Origin: Paenibacillus sp. NFR01 | Lineage (GTDB): Bacteria > Bacillota > Bacilli > Paenibacillales > Paenibacillaceae | NCBI RefSeq assembly: GCF_900111565.1 | Contig: NZ_FOIK01000007.1 | Span: 65,939-129,938, forward strand | Length of the DNA: 64,000 nt | Direction: 5' to 3' | Shown here: piece after piece, positions 10,201-16,871 of the stretch | Layout: every line of letters begins with the position of its first letter | Position numbering within the stretch: the first letter of the stretch is position 1 | Made by a program: the position numbers and the translations under genes | Notes under the pieces: generated by a model | Seen by the model: only the letters and a program-made list of their open reading frames with translations | Told to the model about the DNA's origin: nothing | Database searches by the model: none

Positions 10201-10950
10201 AATGGCTATGCCATGGCATCCTTCCAAACGGGTGATGAGGCGGTGCTATCCTTTACCGGCACGCGGGCAGTATTGGTTTCCGGAAAAATGATAGGCATCC
10301 ATCCGCTAATCGCCGTGACGATCGATGACAAGCCCGAAACAGAGAAGGTCATCGATTTAAATGGGGATAGTCTATTAAAAGATACCTATCAGCTGCCGGT
10401 ATTTGATACGGGCGAACTGCCAAACGGCAAGCACACCCTTCGGATCATCAACGTCACAGACTTTATTGCGATTGGGCAATTGCCGATTGTGATCGATTCG
10501 CTGATCGTAACGAAGGCGACGAAGGACGAAGCCAATCAGACGACGACGACACTGTATGAAGATACGAATGCGCACGTGACATTCAAAGGTTTGTGGCAGA
10601 TGAATTTCTCGCCTCGAAACAGCGGAAGAAGCGCAATGTATTCGAATCAGGCGTCCAGTACAGTTGAGTTAGCCTTCCGCGGATCCCAGTTATACGTCGT
10701 GGGCACCAAGGGACCGGACCGGGGCAAGGTGGATATATACATTGACGGCAAGCTTGCGACGCCAAACCATGTCGATATGTACAGCTCTTCCTATCAATAT
10801 CAATCGCGCATATTCGAATTGAAGGGCTTGAGCGATACGCAGCATACGGTCAAGATTGTCAACTTAGGCGTCAAAAACCCCAAATCGTCGGGCACCTATA
10901 TGTCCTTCGACGTATTCCAGGTCATCAGCGATCAATTAGCAATAGATTGA
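7213..10950 (+). CDS. Secreted S8 serine protease with inserted alpha/beta domain and three C-terminal beta modules
   Basis: Predicted active extracellular subtilase of 1245 residues. The start is TTG 7213, 9 nt behind AGAAGGAG. A signal peptide is followed by an acidic, Gln/Pro-rich pro-region. The catalytic residues are Asp227 (VLDTGID), His285 in HGTEVAG (the family usually has HGTHVAG), oxyanion Asn374 (AAGN) and Ser666 (GTSMAAP). An Asp/Gly-rich loop around residues 250-270 resembles a calcium site. The gap of almost 300 residues between Asn374 and Ser666 contains an inserted domain of about 200 residues with LLTGPGS and AVIWFTG strands, like a GATase-type fold. A PPC-like domain (about 746-832) and three beta-sandwich modules follow. 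It is the paralogue of the inactive protein at 2-2728. It has no SLH repeats, so it is probably released. Confidence 0.9.
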   Translation: MKRKVRKQALVVTLSLSVALGLTVPDVAAYAQMADDTQPATQKAPDKERKSQWPAAASNTLNQPADLEEAPQEPQTQLSLPVTEQDKFLASLGKQAGAASQAEGSRVLVKYKEGADFSNNRIGSEAVSEAWTLPGSDLAVLQLASADVDGVISQLESDPNVLYAEPDVKVHMASVPSDPMFPEQWGLRNVGQIIDGPIKGLPGFDINALNAWDISQGSGDVTVAVLDTGIDTAHPDLQSNIWRNAGEIPNNGIDDDGDGFVDDVNGWDFYNGDGTVFDASQGDFHGTEVAGIIAASANNGIGISGVAPNVKILPLKVLGPDGSGYASDIIRAIQYAERAGARVANLSWTTDTYSKALKDAIEASPMLFTVAAGNEPKEDFSLKAPRNLDVTPVYPGSFGTGNMVTVGSVGPDGLYSYFSNYGSKSIDLAAPGIAVLSTEPSRNIGLGAQIDNGTFKAVYNVFGFESMPVAEQRQAAFDSAMQFLGVSGGGDKPSVLLVQDDMNDISYPDELEIYTGLLDKAGYTYDVETVLAAAEGPSLETLSGYDAVIWFTGFGNSSFMPKDEENVTAYLNGGGSLLLTGPGSLFRLADTPFMRDTLHLDFVRFEEPDYESWSFASGIAGTIYEGIEYNLTDKGVFSDVETNDPAITLINLEVPVNDYGKNTGTSMAAPYAAGLAALLFSQDPSQSAESVRARLKLSGKPLASLANMTSNGKMLDAFGALTDDELPGKPLPAANSALGTLDEAANPDDVYFVHLLAGDTLSLSLSGSADTDFDLYLYGPSTQTIQSSSGMAAYSESEGSSAESLNYHVPETGYYYVNVHAFGGSGTYELSTSQEEAVTHGVGVYEDDDQALTFSGDWKTSSDTGYSSGTAKKLNAEGSVSFTFTGSEVSWTGYKGPDQGIADVYIDGVKVASPSLYNKWRQLRQTLFKQAVPKGAHTLTIKWTGSQEMYSTGTTINVDGLTVADQAEAYTVKLEENNPDFSFKGSWKKQPNTVFSNGYAMASFQTGDEAVLSFTGTRAVLVSGKMIGIHPLIAVTIDDKPETEKVIDLNGDSLLKDTYQLPVFDTGELPNGKHTLRIINVTDFIAIGQLPIVIDSLIVTKATKDEANQTTTTLYEDTNAHVTFKGLWQMNFSPRNSGRSAMYSNQASSTVELAFRGSQLYVVGTKGPDRGKVDIYIDGKLATPNHVDMYSSSYQYQSRIFELKGLSDTQHTVKIVNLGVKNPKSSGTYMSFDVFQVISDQLAID

Positions 10951-10975
10951 TAGCTTTGCTTGAACAGGCTAATGC

Positions 10976-11028
10976 AAAAGAAGCGCGCCATTCTCAGTCC
11001 GCAAAGACGGAATGGCGTGCTTCTTTTT
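10976..11028. terminator. Intrinsic terminator, usable from both sides
   Basis: A long stem pairs AGAAGCGCGCCATTC with GAATGGCGTGCTTCT and is followed by TTTT on the plus strand; AAAA precedes it, so it can also serve the convergent ferritin-like gene on the minus strand. Confidence 0.8.
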
Positions 11029-11056
11029 ACGCTCAAAATTCCTAAGGAGACTCAGA

Positions 11057-11545
11057 TCATTTGGGAACATGTATTGGGGCAGCTAAGTTTTGCAGCAGCA
11101 GGTTATCGTATTTAGCCGCATGTTTTTGTTCATCGAGAATAACGCCATACAAGGTATCCTTGTAAATGCCGTGCGGCAGACCGAACCATATTTTTCGGTA
11201 TTTTTCGACCGCGGCCAATTCGCCTTGAAAGGCTTTTTGCAGCCCTTCAACATAAGAATTCACATTCTCCGGCGCTTCATTGCTGACTCCCGTCACTTCA
11301 TGCCCTGTGATTTCCTTATACATTTGGCGAAACATTTGATTATGTCCCCGTTCATCGTTCCGAATAGAGGTAATGACGTCGACTTGTTCCTGGTTCGGAG
11401 CGAGTGGAATGAGTTGATTATAAAAAAGTTCATCGTTTCGTTCACCTTGCACGGCATTTTTCATTAATTCAAGTGCCTCTTGAGTCGAAGTAGCCCAGAC
11501 GGGGGCGAATGGCGCCCGAGGCCAATACGGATAAACCATATACAT
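11057..11545 (-). CDS. Ferritin-like domain protein
   Basis: A 162-residue protein predicted to form a ferritin-like four-helix bundle. Paired di-iron-type motifs are visible: acidic residues near NDELFYNQ, DERGHNQMF in the middle, a Glu near the ELAAVEKY helix, and DEQKHAAKY near the end. This matches the rubrerythrin/DUF2202-like ferritin superfamily found in spore formers. The start ATG 11545 lies 7 nt behind GGAGGG. The N-terminus (MYMVYPYWPRAP) is Tyr/Pro-rich, as in some spore-coat-associated ferritin-like proteins, but a coat role is only inference. It is convergent with the subtilase gene and shares its terminator. Confidence 0.7.
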   Translation of the reverse strand: MYMVYPYWPRAPFAPVWATSTQEALELMKNAVQGERNDELFYNQLIPLAPNQEQVDVITSIRNDERGHNQMFRQMYKEITGHEVTGVSNEAPENVNSYVEGLQKAFQGELAAVEKYRKIWFGLPHGIYKDTLYGVILDEQKHAAKYDNLLLQNLAAPIHVPK

Positions 11546-11650
11546 GCGTATACCCTCCAGAAATGTAAGTATTTATATCCTCAGTTATATTCACATTAGC
11601 CCAGTGTGTGATTATGCGGGACACCGGAAATCGCGGAACCATCTTGGTTT

Positions 11651-11678
11651 TTTGTTATCCTGCTTGAGATCTTGGTAT
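11651..11678 (+). promoter_or_regulatory. Shared beta-glucan operator, copy 1 (lichenase 1)
   Basis: TTTGTTAT at 11651-11658 and TTGGTAT at 11672-11678, separated by 13 nt. The same 28-nt arrangement precedes three other beta-glucan units (12501, 24907, 29520). A -10-like TATGAT at 11701-11706 starts 23 nt beyond its end, so the right half abuts the -35 position. The halves read as a direct repeat TTG(T/G)TAT about 20 bp apart, typical of AraC-family binding. Confidence 0.7.
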
Positions 11679-11700
11679 GGTTGGGAGCGGGAGGAGTGAA

Positions 11701-11706
11701 TATGAT
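11701..11706 (+). promoter_or_regulatory. -10 element of lichenase 1
   Basis: TATGAT (5/6 match to TATAAT), with no good -35. It sits at the same distance from the shared operator as CATAAT upstream of the transporter operon and CATACT upstream of the laminarinase. This suggests an activator-dependent promoter. Confidence 0.55.
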
Positions 11707-11716
11707 TAACTTGTAT

Positions 11717-11730
11717 TTAAAACGCTTTCA
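11717..11730 (+). promoter_or_regulatory. cre-like catabolite repression site
   Basis: TTAAAACGCTTTCA matches the CcpA consensus TGWAANCGNTNWCA at every defined position except the second. It lies just downstream of the -10 element and upstream of the ribosome binding site of lichenase 1, a position where CcpA would block initiation or elongation. Confidence 0.6.
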
Positions 11731-11750
11731 TTCTGGGAGGAATGTCTGAT

Positions 11751-12473
11751 ATGTACAAGGTAAAAAAACTTCTGATCCGCACCACGCTGCTGATGTCCGC
11801 ACTGCTGCTGGCCCTCGCCCCGTCGGCATCCGCCGCCACCGTCTTCGATGAGCCACTCACTTATTTCAACTCGGCCACCTGGCAGAAGGCGGACGGGTAC
11901 TCGAACGGCGGCATGTTCAACTGTACCTGGCGCGCAGCCAACGTCACGTTCACCGGCAGCGGCCAAATGCGCCTGGCTTTGACCAGCTCCAGCTACAACA
12001 AGTTCGACGGCGCGGAGATGCGCTCGGTGTATAAGTACGGCTACGGCAAATACGAGGTGAACATGAAGCCGGCGAAGAATCCGGGCATCGTCTCTTCCTT
12101 TTTCACGTATACCGGCCCCAGCGACGGAACGCCATGGGATGAAATCGATATCGAGTTCCTGGGCAAAGACACCACCAAGGTCCAGTTCAATTACTACACC
12201 AATGGCGTAGGCGGCCATGAAAAGATCGTCGATCTCGGCTTTGACGCCGCGAACGGCTACCACACGTATGCCTTCGACTGGCAGAAGGGCTCCATCAAAT
12301 GGTATGTGGACGGCGTTCTGAAGCATACGGCAACCAGCAACATTCCGTCCAACCCCGGCAAAATCATGATGAACCTGTGGAACGGTACCGGCGTCGATTC
12401 CTGGCTGGGCTCCTACAACGGGGCGAATCCGCTCTATGCCTACTATGACTGGCTCAAATATACGGGCAATTAA
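11751..12473 (+). CDS. GH16 endo-beta-1,3-1,4-glucanase (lichenase) 1
   Basis: A secreted enzyme that cuts beta-1,4 bonds next to beta-1,3 bonds in lichenan and cereal beta-glucan. I chose ATG 11751 because GGGAGG ends 10 nt before it; the in-frame ATG 11742 is only 1 nt from that site. The 240 residues comprise a signal peptide ending near ASAA and one GH16 jelly roll. The active-site block DEIDIEFLG carries Glu131 (nucleophile), Asp133 and Glu135 (acid/base), and WNGTGVDSWLG and ADGYSNGGMFNCTW are typical of Bacillus/Paenibacillus lichenases. The second Cys of the usual disulfide is Gly here (KFDGAEMR, against KFDC in the relatives I recall), leaving one unpaired Cys. Expression is probably activated through the shared operator and repressed by CcpA. 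Confidence 0.95.
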   Translation: MYKVKKLLIRTTLLMSALLLALAPSASAATVFDEPLTYFNSATWQKADGYSNGGMFNCTWRAANVTFTGSGQMRLALTSSSYNKFDGAEMRSVYKYGYGKYEVNMKPAKNPGIVSSFFTYTGPSDGTPWDEIDIEFLGKDTTKVQFNYYTNGVGGHEKIVDLGFDAANGYHTYAFDWQKGSIKWYVDGVLKHTATSNIPSNPGKIMMNLWNGTGVDSWLGSYNGANPLYAYYDWLKYTGN

Positions 12474-12500
12474 AAGCCCCGGCATCTGCCATCTTCATAA

Positions 12501-12528
12501 TTTGTTATTCGGCTTGACACATTGGTAT
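12501..12528 (+). promoter_or_regulatory. Shared beta-glucan operator, copy 2 (lichenase 2)
   Basis: TTTGTTAT at 12501-12508, 13 nt, TTGGTAT at 12522-12528. It matches copy 1 at 25 of 30 aligned positions, including GCTTGA in the middle. The hexamer at the conserved -10 distance (12551-12556, TACGCT) is poor here. The site ends 59 nt before the chosen TTG start. Confidence 0.7.
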
Positions 12529-12587
12529 GGCGAACCCTCCCTGCATTTTGTACGCTTATAGCAAGAAACTGCACAGGAGGAGCGGAA

Positions 12588-13340
12588 TTGAAGCACAGCA
12601 AATGGATGATCGCGGCTGGGGCAGCCGTCGTGCTTTCGGTCGCGGCATGGATCGGAATAACGATTGCCCAAGACTCGCCCAAGGGAACGGCTCCGCTCAA
12701 GGAGGGTTCGATCCAGGATGATTTTACTAAATTTCAGGAGGCGCTATGGAGCAAGACGGACGGGTATTCCAATGGCAGCATGTTCAACTGCACCTGGCGC
12801 GCGGACAATATCGCTTTTACGGATGACGGATTTCTCCGGCTCTCGTTAACCAGCCCTTCCGCCGGACAATACGACGGCTCCGAATACCGCACGACTTCCA
12901 AATACGGCTACGGCCGGTATGAGGTTCAAATGAAGCCGGCGGCCCATCCCGGCATCGTCTCTTCGTTCTTTACGTATACCGGTCCTTCCGAAGGCGAGCC
13001 ATGGGATGAGATCGATATTGAGTTTCTGGGCAAGGATACCACCAAGGTCCAGTTTAACTACTTCAAGGGCGGCGTCGGCGGACATGAGCATGTATACGAT
13101 CTCGGTTTCGATGCCGCGAAGGAAGTCCATGCATATGCATTCGAATGGAAAAAGGATTCCATCACCTGGTATGTGGATGATCAGCCTGTGTATACCGCCG
13201 AGGAGAACATTCCTTCCGTTCCCGGAAGAATCATGATGAATCTGTGGAACGGCACCGGCGTCGACGATTGGCTCGGACCGTATGACGGCCAGGCCCCGCT
13301 GTATGCTTACTATGATAAGATCCGGTTTATTCCTGAATAA
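12588..13340 (+). CDS. GH16 endo-beta-1,3-1,4-glucanase (lichenase) 2, probably membrane-anchored
   Basis: A tandem paralogue of lichenase 1, 250 residues from TTG 12588, which sits 7 nt behind AGGAGG; the upstream in-frame ATG has no ribosome binding site. The N-terminus is a positively charged stretch and one hydrophobic helix (about residues 6-25) without a clear signal peptidase site, so it may be a signal anchor. The GH16 core has Glu141 and Glu145 in WDEIDIEFLG, and the product should hydrolyse mixed-linkage beta-glucan. As in paralogue 1, the Cys of FNCTW is kept but its usual partner is Gly (QYDGSEYR). A second operator copy and its own promoter region suggest independent transcription with the same control. 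Confidence 0.9.
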   Translation: MKHSKWMIAAGAAVVLSVAAWIGITIAQDSPKGTAPLKEGSIQDDFTKFQEALWSKTDGYSNGSMFNCTWRADNIAFTDDGFLRLSLTSPSAGQYDGSEYRTTSKYGYGRYEVQMKPAAHPGIVSSFFTYTGPSEGEPWDEIDIEFLGKDTTKVQFNYFKGGVGGHEHVYDLGFDAAKEVHAYAFEWKKDSITWYVDDQPVYTAEENIPSVPGRIMMNLWNGTGVDDWLGPYDGQAPLYAYYDKIRFIPE

Positions 13341-13367
13341 CCGCGGGGATGGCGGATGCCTCCCGCG

Positions 13368-13402
13368 ACAAGAAACCGCCTTGATCCAAGGCGGTTTCTT
13401 GT
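13368..13402. terminator. Bidirectional intrinsic terminator
   Basis: A perfect 16-bp stem (ACAAGAAACCGCCTTG with its complement, loop ATC) between the convergent lichenase 2 and binding-protein genes. The arms have A-rich and T-rich ends, suiting termination in both directions. Confidence 0.8.
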
Positions 13403-13413
13403 ACCTGTATAGG

Positions 13414-14994
13414 TTATTGCCGCGCGCGGTCCCAGGCGTTAACCTCCCGGGTCTCATCCGCTCCTCCGTATAGGAGCCACTTCTTGACGAAGTTATCGAA
13501 CTCCTGGAGATCGCCGTCTTCGAAAATGATCTTCTGGAAGGTCTTCTGCTCCAGCTTCTTTAACAGCTCGCCTTCCGACTTCATTGCGGGGGTCAAAGGG
13601 CCGGTGAACTGTTCCTTATAGGAGGCGGCTTTCTGGGATAACAGGATCGGCGCAACGTCCTCGGGAATTTCCTTAATCACGTTGGAGGGAATTCTTGCCC
13701 CGTCGAACGTTAGCGTATAGGAGGCGACCCGGACGCCGCCCATAGGCAGGAAGGAGGGATCGATCGTCGGCTGCCCGTCATGCATAACCCAGTCATAGCC
13801 CTCTGCGAGCCCGTTTTTGAACTCGCCGGTTGCCGTAGCGTAATAATCAAATAAATAATTTTGGTATCGGAAAAAAATCTCCGGATGCTCCATCTTCTTG
13901 TTGATGAGAATCGCGCCGTTGACGGGTAAAGAGCCTCTGCGCATGACCGTGCCGTCCGCACCGGAGGGGATCGGAGCCGGCTGAATTTGCGCCTGCGGAT
14001 CTTTGGCGCTCAGAGCGGAAAGCGGCCAGCCCCGCATCCAGTACGGCCCGGCAATGATGCCGGCTTTACCCGAGACAAAGAGATTGCCGGCGCCCTCCTC
14101 GTCGAGCCAGGCGCTGTCCGCAGAGAGGTAGCCCCGTTCCACCCAGCGCTTCATCAGGGCAACGGCCTTGCGGGCCCCGGGCTGCGTCGAGCCGTATTTC
14201 AGTTCTCCGCCGGGCCCGCGATTCCACTGCTCCGGAACGGTTCCGAACGCGCCGAAGATCCAGCTGCTGTCGCCCATCCAGGTATTGGGCCCGTTGCGGA
14301 AGCTGACGGCCAGGCCGTACGTATCCTTTTGTCCGTTCCCGTCTGGATCCCGGTTAACGAAAGCATCCATGACCTGCTCGAGTTCGTCCAGCGTCCGGGG
14401 AGCCTGCAGATGAAGCTTGTCCAGCCAGTCCTGCCGGATCCAGAGAATCGGATCGGAGTTATATTCATAGTCCATAATCGGAATGGCGTATTCGCCGCCG
14501 TCCCGGACATAGGCATCCCAGGCCGAGGGGTCCTCCGCGACCGCCTTTTTCCAAACCGGAGAAGCGTATTGATCAAAGAGACTGCCGACCTCGCGGAATT
14601 GTCCGGAATCGATCAGCTCCTGGATGACGTTGGCGTCCCGGAGCGTCACCACATCCGGCATATTCCCTTTGGCTAATTCGAAGCGCAGCTTGTTGGCATA
14701 GGTTTCGGTGGTGCCGGAGATGGTCCAGAGATAGCGGAGCTTGATGCCAAGCCGCTCATCGGCCCAGACCGTATGGACGTTGTGTTCCAGGCTTTCGCCG
14801 TCCTTAAACGTCAAATTGGGATTTATGGAGCCTACCGTCGTAAGCTCGGCAGGAGGATCGTATTTTCCCTCCTGCATATTGAAGACCGCCGGCTCGTCTT
14901 TTGTCGTAAGGGGCTCCGTGCCGCCGGAATGGCCGCTGCGGAACATACATCCCGACAACAGCAGCAGCGTGAGCAGGGATAAACTTATTCTCAT
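13414..14994 (-). CDS. Extracellular solute-binding lipoprotein, orphan, divergent from sensor kinase
   Basis: A family 1-type sugar-binding lipoprotein of 526 residues. The lipobox LLSGC gives lipidated Cys16. The start ATG 14994 has a GAAGG site 5 nt upstream and begins directly with the signal peptide (MRISLSLLT); a longer in-frame start at 15090 would put 32 unlikely residues ahead of it. The body has the usual binding-protein features (an early PDVVTLRD block, WIRQDWLDKL, ADSAWLDEEGAGNLFVSGKAGI, PYWMRG). No permease genes adjoin it. It starts 119 nt from the divergent sensor kinase gene. It may present ligand to the kinase or use permeases encoded elsewhere; both are inference. Confidence 0.85.
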   Translation of the reverse strand: MRISLSLLTLLLLSGCMFRSGHSGGTEPLTTKDEPAVFNMQEGKYDPPAELTTVGSINPNLTFKDGESLEHNVHTVWADERLGIKLRYLWTISGTTETYANKLRFELAKGNMPDVVTLRDANVIQELIDSGQFREVGSLFDQYASPVWKKAVAEDPSAWDAYVRDGGEYAIPIMDYEYNSDPILWIRQDWLDKLHLQAPRTLDELEQVMDAFVNRDPDGNGQKDTYGLAVSFRNGPNTWMGDSSWIFGAFGTVPEQWNRGPGGELKYGSTQPGARKAVALMKRWVERGYLSADSAWLDEEGAGNLFVSGKAGIIAGPYWMRGWPLSALSAKDPQAQIQPAPIPSGADGTVMRRGSLPVNGAILINKKMEHPEIFFRYQNYLFDYYATATGEFKNGLAEGYDWVMHDGQPTIDPSFLPMGGVRVASYTLTFDGARIPSNVIKEIPEDVAPILLSQKAASYKEQFTGPLTPAMKSEGELLKKLEQKTFQKIIFEDGDLQEFDNFVKKWLLYGGADETREVNAWDRARQ

Positions 14995-15113
14995 GAGAAC
15001 CTTCGCCTCCGCGTCGTTCTGGTCGATTCGTACCGATTGTATCATAACGGTTTGTGCGTGGTTTATGATATGTTTTTGTAAATATGGCACAGCCTTTTGA
15101 AAAGGATGATCTT

Positions 15114-16871
15114 ATGGCCCGGCGGGCAAATCTGTTTGTCAAAATGGTCGCGATTCTGCTTTCGCTAATATCGGTAACGCTCTTCTTCTACGGCGTGTCT
15201 TACCGCAAGGATGTCGGCGTGATCACAAGCCAGATCGAAACCACCGACCTGAACCACCTGGAGTTCCTGACCCAGCAGCTGGATACCGGCATCAATCAGC
15301 TGGCCGGAAGCATGTACGCCCTGCAGCGGGACCCAACGATCCGCGATTACGTGCAGATCCGGCAGCTGGAGCATCTGATCGACCCCAGCCAGACGATCAT
15401 GACCGTACTGGAGAAGCTGTCGCTGCAGACCGGCGCAAGCACCTGGGAGAACCGCATCGTACTCTACAAGCCGCATACCGGCGAGACGCTCGGCTCGGAT
15501 TCTTCGCTCTCCTTCGACGCTTCCATTCTATCCGGTGCGCTGCCGGCAGGCTGGAAGTATGAGCCGAAACCGGAGGGAGGCCGAGACGCCGCTTTCCGGC
15601 TGCTGCTGTCGGACCCGGCAGAGAGCCGGAATACGCCGGAACAAGCCCGGCTGCTGATGGTCATGTATGTTCCCGTGTCCAATCTGGAGCGGATGTTCGA
15701 AACCTACCAGTCGCAGAACAGCGGAGATACGCTGCTATACCATCCATCCTTCGGCATCATTCAAGGGCACGGCGCGGACAAGGACTTAGCCGAGCGGATC
15801 GTGGGCAGGCTTCCGGCTCCCGGCAACGGAGAGTCGACCCAAATCGTCAGGCTGAAGGAGGGCCGTTTTCTCGTCAGCTCCGTGCCGTCTTCGACCCTGG
15901 ACTGGCAGGTCGTTCACTATTCGCCGATGGAGGAGATTCTGAAGCCCATCCGCAGCACCCGGACGTCCTTCTTCACGGCCTCGGCCATCCTGCTCGCGAT
16001 GAGCCTGCTCTTCTCGCTGCTGCTGTACCGCCAGGTCCAACGGCCGGTCAGCCTGCTGCTGCGTTCCCTGAACCGGATGAAGGAGGGGCGCTGGTCGACG
16101 CGGATTCATACGAAGACCAATGCCGAATTCTCCATGCTCAACGAGGAGTTCAATGAGATGGCCGAAACGATCCAATCGCTGATCGAGCAGGTGTATATGG
16201 AGCAGATCCGGGTAAAGGACGCCCATCTCAAGCAGCTCCAGTCCCAGATCAACCCGCATTTCCTGTATAACTGCCTTCATTTCATCAAGAGCAAGGCCGT
16301 GGTCGGCGATACGGAGGCGGTGGAGGCAATGGCGCTGAATCTGGGCGAATATTACCGATACATCACCCGGGTCGATCACTCCCTGACCACGCTGGGCGAA
16401 GAGCTGAAGCTGCTGGAGAACTATCTGGCCATCCAGAACCTGCGCAAGCAGCGGATTCGCTACGAAATGGAGATCGATGACTGCTTGCTCGGCCTGCAGA
16501 TCCCCCGGCTGCTGATTCAGCCGCTGGTGGAGAACAGTATCATTCACGGCATCGAGAAAAAAATCGGCCAATGCTTCATCCGGATTTCCGCCGTCCGGAC
16601 CGGGGATTTCGCCGCCGTGACCGTCGAGGACAACGGAGCCGGCATGACCGCGGAAGCCATCGAGCAGCTGTACGCCAGGCTGAACGATCCGGTGCGCGAG
16701 GATGATGAAACCCCCGGCGGCTGCGGCCTTTGGAATGTGCAGCAGCGGCTTAAGCACTTTTTCGGCGAATCGTCCGGTCTGGTCATTGCCCCTTCGCCTT
16801 CCGGCGGTCTGCAAATAACGCTCCGAATGGAGAAGAAAGAGGTCCTAGATGCATCAAATCCTTCTGGTTGA
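15114..16871 (+). CDS. Sensor histidine kinase, YesM type
   Basis: A membrane sensor of 585 residues. ATG 15114 is chosen over 15084 because AAAGGATG precedes it by 5-8 nt. Layout: TM1 (about 10-32), an extracytoplasmic ligand-binding region (about 33-280), TM2 (about 283-305), HAMP (306-360), then a His_kinase domain with phospho-acceptor His382 in NPHFLYN and an ATPase domain with PLVENSIIHG (N box), VEDNGAGM (G1) and GGCGLWNVQ (G2). YesM-type kinases in this phylum usually sense carbohydrates. The 3' end overlaps the response regulator start by 23 nt, so the two are translationally linked. The location inside a beta-glucan locus suggests it senses gluco-oligosaccharides or a loaded binding protein. 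Confidence 0.92.
   Translation: MARRANLFVKMVAILLSLISVTLFFYGVSYRKDVGVITSQIETTDLNHLEFLTQQLDTGINQLAGSMYALQRDPTIRDYVQIRQLEHLIDPSQTIMTVLEKLSLQTGASTWENRIVLYKPHTGETLGSDSSLSFDASILSGALPAGWKYEPKPEGGRDAAFRLLLSDPAESRNTPEQARLLMVMYVPVSNLERMFETYQSQNSGDTLLYHPSFGIIQGHGADKDLAERIVGRLPAPGNGESTQIVRLKEGRFLVSSVPSSTLDWQVVHYSPMEEILKPIRSTRTSFFTASAILLAMSLLFSLLLYRQVQRPVSLLLRSLNRMKEGRWSTRIHTKTNAEFSMLNEEFNEMAETIQSLIEQVYMEQIRVKDAHLKQLQSQINPHFLYNCLHFIKSKAVVGDTEAVEAMALNLGEYYRYITRVDHSLTTLGEELKLLENYLAIQNLRKQRIRYEMEIDDCLLGLQIPRLLIQPLVENSIIHGIEKKIGQCFIRISAVRTGDFAAVTVEDNGAGMTAEAIEQLYARLNDPVREDDETPGGCGLWNVQQRLKHFFGESSGLVIAPSPSGGLQITLRMEKKEVLDASNPSG

Noticed and set aside
14995..15113. A fifth copy of the shared beta-glucan operator between the orphan binding protein and the kinase gene
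   Set aside because: I read both strands and found no TTTGTTAT/TTGGTAT pair at the required spacing; only partial TTTATGAT-like matches.
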